A DNA stretch of 64,000 bases from Thermodesulfobacteriota bacterium (GTDB lineage: Bacteria > Desulfobacterota_D > UBA1144 > Nemesobacterales > UBA2774): assembly GCA_035325995.1 (NCBI GenBank), contig DAOKYU010000003.1:124001-188000 (forward strand). Direction: 5' to 3'. Positions 60,565 to 64,000 of this stretch are shown here, piece by piece. Position 1 is the stretch's first letter, and each line of letters starts with the position of its first letter. The notes beneath the pieces were generated by a model. That model searched no databases. It was given only the letters and a program-made list of their open reading frames with translations, and was not told the origin of the DNA. The translations under genes and the position numbers were made by a program.

Positions 60565-61566
60565 CTAGACTATCACCTCTTTCTTGGTCCGTATCAGGAG
60601 CCAGAGGAAGAACAGCCCGCCTATGGAGGCCGTTACGATTCCGACAGGTATCTCCACCGGCGATATCAGGGTTCTGGACACCGTATCGGCCAGCGTCAGG
60701 AACGACGCGCCCAGTAGAAACGAGCAGGGGAGTATTATCCTGTTGTCCACCCCGAGGATCATCCTCAATATGTGCGGGATGATGAGCCCCACGAACCCGA
60801 TCGGTCCCGTCACCGATATCACCGCCCCGGCCGAAAGCGACGTGGCGAAGTAAATTTCCTTTTCCATCTTCCTCACGTCCACGCCCAGGGAAGACGCGAC
60901 GTCGTCCCCCAATCCGAAAAGATTCATTTCCTTCGTAATTGAAAGCAGGAGAAGGCATCCGGGGAGGGCAAACAGGAGCGTCCTCCACACATCGCCGTAG
61001 CCGACGATGTCGAGGCTCCCCATTATCCACCGCATCGTCTGGAGCGATTCGGTGAAGTTTGAGAAGAACTGGACGAACAGTATGAAGGCCGAATAGAGGA
61101 AGTTCATCACGACCCCGGCGAGAAGGAGCCTCCCCGTCGCGACTATCCCCCCGACCCTCGACACCGAATAAACGAACAGCATCGTCAGCAGCGAAAAGAC
61201 GAAGGCGAATATCGTGACCACCGAAAAGCCGAGAAAGCCCGCGGCGAGGCCCGTCCTCATGGCGATTATCGCCCCGAGCGACGCCCCTCCCGAGATGCCG
61301 AGCGTAAACGGCGAGGCGAGAGGGTTCCTGAAAAGGGCCTGGAGCGCGGCCCCGCATATGGCGAACGTGCCCCCGGCTATGGTAGCCATGAGCACCCTCG
61401 GTATCCTTATCTTGTAAAAGATCGTGCTCGCGAGCCGGTCTCCTCCCGTCACCGTCTCCATGATCCCGGCGTCGTATATACCCGAGAAAACGCTTGCGAA
61501 GGCGACCGCTATCCAGAGGACCGTCAATGCTGCGATGGCTGTCAGGAATTTCTTTTTGGCTGGCAT
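60565..61566 (-). CDS. FecCD-family ABC permease (cobalamin/iron-siderophore type)
   Basis: A 333-residue inner-membrane permease of the BtuC/FecCD family, with about nine or ten helices. The signature IRIPRVLMATIAGGTFAICGAALQALFRNPLASPFTLGISGGASLGA is scattered in the expected places, as are GPIGFVGLIIPHILRM and the C-terminal IPVGIVTASIGGLFFLWLL. It is last in an operon after the ATPase and two binding proteins. Cobalamin or a siderophore is the likely cargo; the binding proteins favour cobalamin. Confidence 0.94.
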   Translation of the reverse strand: MPAKKKFLTAIAALTVLWIAVAFASVFSGIYDAGIMETVTGGDRLASTIFYKIRIPRVLMATIAGGTFAICGAALQALFRNPLASPFTLGISGGASLGAIIAMRTGLAAGFLGFSVVTIFAFVFSLLTMLFVYSVSRVGGIVATGRLLLAGVVMNFLYSAFILFVQFFSNFTESLQTMRWIMGSLDIVGYGDVWRTLLFALPGCLLLLSITKEMNLFGLGDDVASSLGVDVRKMEKEIYFATSLSAGAVISVTGPIGFVGLIIPHILRMILGVDNRIILPCSFLLGASFLTLADTVSRTLISPVEIPVGIVTASIGGLFFLWLLIRTKKEVIV

Positions 61567-61594
61567 GAGCTCACGTGAATTCCGGTAACGGGGG

Positions 61595-62368
61595 CTAATC
61601 TCCCGGGTATACGAACACCTTCCCGTCCTCTTTTCTTACAGCTACACTGGTTCCGTAGAGCGTGCTCAGGTTCTCGCCCGTTACCACTTCGGCGGCATTC
61701 CCCTCGGCGAAAACCCTTCCTTCCCTTATCATTATTATCTCGTCGAAATAGTAGAGTGCGCCGAATATGTCGTGCGTCGCCGCGATTATCAGGATACCGC
61801 GCTCGTCCCGGAGCTTCTTAAGTATGTTCATTATCTCGCTCCGGTGCCTGATGTCGAGGAACGTCGCCGGCTCGTCGAGTATCATCACCTCGGGCTCCTG
61901 GACGAGGGCGCGCGCTATGGACGCGAGCTGCCTTTCCCCGGACGAGACTTCGCTTATGAGCCGCTTTCCGAGATGCGGTATGCCGACTGTCTCCATAGCC
62001 CGACGGGCCGTTTCGATATCGCTCTCCCTTTCGAATTCGAACCTGCCGATATACGGCGCGCGGCCCATGAGTATCACTTCCGAAACTGTAAACGGAAAGG
62101 CGAATACGGGGTCCTGCGGTATGTATGCGATTTTCCGGGCGACGTCCCTCTGTCCGAGGGAGCGGAGCGGCTTTCCCCTGTAGAGCACCTCGCCCGTTTC
62201 GGGCCCGAGGGCTCCCGTCAGGAGCTTTAGCAGCGTAGATTTACCGGCGCCGTTCGCGCCGAGTATGCCGTGCATGCTCCCCTTCCCGAAAGAGAGGCTT
62301 ATATCGCAGAGAATCCGCCTCGGACCGTACGAAAACCCTACCCCGCGGCATTCAATCAACGTTTCCAT
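61595..62368 (-). CDS. ABC ATP-binding protein (BtuD/FepC-like)
   Basis: A 257-residue ATPase. Walker A is GANGAGKSTLLKLLTG, the signature is SSGERQLASIARAL, and Walker B is VMILDEPATFLD. It pairs with the FecCD-type permease. Its start overlaps the end of the binding-protein gene by 17 bases, and it is followed after 28 bases by the permease gene, so the three are one operon. Confidence 0.94.
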   Translation of the reverse strand: METLIECRGVGFSYGPRRILCDISLSFGKGSMHGILGANGAGKSTLLKLLTGALGPETGEVLYRGKPLRSLGQRDVARKIAYIPQDPVFAFPFTVSEVILMGRAPYIGRFEFERESDIETARRAMETVGIPHLGKRLISEVSSGERQLASIARALVQEPEVMILDEPATFLDIRHRSEIMNILKKLRDERGILIIAATHDIFGALYYFDEIIMIREGRVFAEGNAAEVVTGENLSTLYGTSVAVRKEDGKVFVYPGD

Positions 62369-63233
62369 TTCCCTCTCCGGCTTCCGGGTGCAGGACGCCC
62401 GCCAGCACCGCTGCGCCCTCGGCTATCGTCTGGCTCGGGTGTAGGACGACGGTCGTCGGCAGTATGTAGACCTCGCCGTTCCTGACGGCCCTCGACTCGG
62501 GAAGCCCTCTCCATATTCCGAGTATCTCCTCTTCCTTGTCCGGCTGCTCGTGGTTCACTTCGATGATTACGTCGGGATCGAGCGTCAGAATCGCTTCCCT
62601 CGTGAGCTTCAGCGAGAATCTCTCGTTCTCGACGACGTTCTCGCCGCCTGCGATTTCTATGAGCTCGTTGATGTAGTTGTTCTGCCCTATGACGTAGATA
62701 TCTTCGAGGGTCCCCGGGTTACGCCCGACGACGAGGAGCACCTTCTTCCTCGGGAGATTCTCCGTCTTCTTCTTTACGGCGGCGAGGCTCTCTTCGACGT
62801 GCCCCGTAACTTCCTTCGCCCTGTCTTCCCTGTTTAAAAGCCTGCCGAGGAAGTTTATAGTATCCACTATGTCGGCGACGGAATCGTTGCCGTTTACGAT
62901 TACGGTCCTGAGCCCGAGGGACCGCAGCTTGCCCCCGAACATCGAGTCCTGGTCCTTCATGAGTAAAACGGCGTCGGGCCTTAGGGCGACGACCGCCTCG
63001 AAGTTCGGGTTCACCCAGCCGCCCACCTTGGGCAGATTCGCCGCCTCGGGCGGGAACTCCGAGTATATCGTCACGCCCACTATCCTGCCAAATTCCCCGA
63101 GGGCGTATACGATGTGCGTAAGGCTCGGCGAGAGAGATACTATGCGAGCGGGCGGCTCGTCCGCTGACGCCGGGAAGCACGCCAGCGCGAAGAGTATGGC
63201 CATGAGAAAAATGCGTTTGACTGCGGAAGGCAT
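62352..63233 (-). CDS. Periplasmic substrate-binding protein (BtuF-like), second of two
   Basis: A 293-residue cluster-A-III binding protein with a signal peptide (about 1-24, ending PASA). The mature start RIVSLSPSLTHIVYALGEFGRIVGVTIYSEFPPEA and ALRPDAVLLMKDQDS are typical of BtuF/FepB/FhuD-type proteins. It stands just before the ATPase gene and just after another binding protein of the same family. The pairing suggests two ligands for one transporter, or one binding protein and one accessory. Confidence 0.92.
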   Translation of the reverse strand: MPSAVKRIFLMAILFALACFPASADEPPARIVSLSPSLTHIVYALGEFGRIVGVTIYSEFPPEAANLPKVGGWVNPNFEAVVALRPDAVLLMKDQDSMFGGKLRSLGLRTVIVNGNDSVADIVDTINFLGRLLNREDRAKEVTGHVEESLAAVKKKTENLPRKKVLLVVGRNPGTLEDIYVIGQNNYINELIEIAGGENVVENERFSLKLTREAILTLDPDVIIEVNHEQPDKEEEILGIWRGLPESRAVRNGEVYILPTTVVLHPSQTIAEGAAVLAGVLHPEAGEGNGNVD

Positions 63234-63236
63234 ATT

Positions 63237-64000
63237 CTATCCGAGGAACTGCTCGAAGCGCATGTAGTTTTTAAGGTTGACGACCGACCCTGCCGGCGGC
63301 TCGTAGCCCTTCATGACGCCCGGGTGCATCGTGTGGGCGAGTATTTCGAGCCCGTCCACGACGCGCGGCCCCGGCCTGCTGAAGTAAGAGTTCGCGTCGA
63401 ATACATAGGCGAGCCCGTTGGTCGTCGACGGAAGCGAAAACCACTCGTCGTTCTTCATGACGACGTCTATTTCGTCGAGCGCTTTTTCGGCGCTGAAACC
63501 GCACGGCATTATCATCGTCATGTGCGGCGAGAAATCCACGATATCCTTCCACGTCACCCTGAACGACGGCTCCCCCGGCTTTCCGAGCCCGTTCACCCCG
63601 CCCGCAATCTCGACCATCTCCGGCACCCAGTGCCCGGCCGCGTAGGGCGGGTCGAGCCATTCGAGGCAGAAGACCCTCGGCCTGTCGCGCATGGCCTCGA
63701 AGTGGTCCCTCACCTTGTCTATCCTGTGCCCGAGCTTCCCGGTTATCTCCGCGGCCGCTTGGGCCGTGCCCGTCGCTTCGCCGATTATCATTATCGATTC
63801 CAGTATCTCGCCGAGCGTCGAAGGCTCGAGTGATATTATCTCGGGCGCCCGTCCCAGGACCGAGGCCGCGTCCGTCACTTCGTTCCCCGAAACGGCGCAC
63901 ACCTCGCAGAGCCCCTGCGTCAGTATGAGGTCCGGCGAGGCTTCCCTGAGCGCGTCCCTGTCGATGAGATAGGTGCTCTTTCCCTCGGCGGCGTTTCTGC
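63237..64000 (-). CDS. BtuF-like cobalamin-binding protein, cut by window edge
   Basis: The C-terminal part (about 254 residues) of a second binding protein. In the frame read to the right edge it shows ASPDLILTQGLCEVCAVSG, matching the TQ-LCEVCAVS motif of cobalamin-binding proteins, then RPRVFCLEWLDPPYAAGHWVPEMVEIAGG and a C-terminal region with VMKGYEP. The start lies outside the window, so signal peptide and length are unknown. It is first of the operon as far as visible; three bases separate it from the next gene. A cobalamin riboswitch may lie outside. Confidence 0.88.
   Translation of the reverse strand, partial: RNAAEGKSTYLIDRDALREASPDLILTQGLCEVCAVSGNEVTDAASVLGRAPEIISLEPSTLGEILESIMIIGEATGTAQAAAEITGKLGHRIDKVRDHFEAMRDRPRVFCLEWLDPPYAAGHWVPEMVEIAGGVNGLGKPGEPSFRVTWKDIVDFSPHMTMIMPCGFSAEKALDEIDVVMKNDEWFSLPSTTNGLAYVFDANSYFSRPGPRVVDGLEILAHTMHPGVMKGYEPPAGSVVNLKNYMRFEQFLG

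Noticed and set aside
1..64000. CRISPR arrays, prophage or integrative elements
   Set aside because: I saw no regularly spaced repeats, no cas, integrase, phage-structural or conjugation genes, and no tRNA-linked attachment duplication near tRNA-Gly.

Overview
The window is a contiguous, gene-dense piece of a chromosome from a Gram-negative bacterium. Outer-membrane porins, an MlaD/MCE protein, peptidoglycan-recycling enzymes, GspL/M/N-type secretion proteins and an MsbA-like ABC exporter all point to two membranes. The DNA is GC-rich, yet isoleucine ATA and arginine AGG codons are common even in housekeeping genes. Gene types (ApgM, fused AccA-AccD, the aroA-cmk-rpsA-sppA order) fit an uncultured deltaproteobacteria-like lineage (Desulfobacterota or Dadabacteria type); this taxonomic guess is weak.

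Region by region. 0.3-3.7 kb: a hydrolase, a ferritin with a readable promoter, and a UMF1-type MFS transporter. 3.6-6.8 kb: the probable replication origin, with DnaA boxes on both sides of dnaA, then dnaN; recF and gyrB do not follow. 7-11 kb: comF, a three-gene GspL/PilM-GspM-GspN membrane cluster, and a cupin. 11.2-11.5 kb: a decayed IS30-family transposase. 11.6-17.5 kb: a BFN-domain protein, pheA, a PhoB/PhoR pair, and divergently a phosphate-type porin preceded by four TT(A/C)AC(A/C) repeats at an exact 11-bp pitch (a Pho box). 17.7-27.4 kb: a phosphoesterase, a strongly expressed-looking unknown beta-barrel protein, a DsbA-like protein, purH, an orphan mlaD, and an AraC regulator divergent from two SDR genes, followed by tRNA-Gly(CCC). 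27.8-35 kb: a sulfotransferase, then a compact cell-wall recycling operon (murQ-anmK-nagZ-sodium/solute symporter) and a lone NuoI-like ferredoxin.

35-42 kb (minus strand): an envelope-glycan or glycolipid cluster of a GT2 glycosyltransferase, an ABC exporter, a small membrane protein, and a UDP-galactopyranose-mutase-like flavoprotein whose C-terminal membrane domain is homologous to the small membrane protein next to it. Upstream lies a single-chain acetyl-CoA carboxyltransferase (AccA fused to AccD). 42-51 kb: two paralogous luciferase-like monooxygenases, ErpA/IscA, DUF4149, an M24 peptidase, mazG, apgM and lipA. 50.8-56.4 kb: the classical minus-strand run aroA, cmk, rpsA, sppA, HIT, lapA. 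56.5-60.5 kb: a secreted propeller-like protein, an AEC transporter that has no canonical start codon, fabH and two unknowns. 60.6-64 kb: a cobalamin/iron-type ABC importer with two successive binding proteins, the first cut by the window edge.

Links between genes: PhoB/PhoR very likely drives the adjacent porin; MurQ, AnmK, NagZ and the symporter form one catabolic route for anhydro-muropeptide sugars; the GT2/ABC/flavoprotein genes probably make and export one envelope glycan; AccAD, FabH, LipA and Cmk/RpsA are housekeeping. I saw no CRISPR array, prophage, rRNA operon or intact insertion sequence. All assignments are from reading the sequence; no database search was run.
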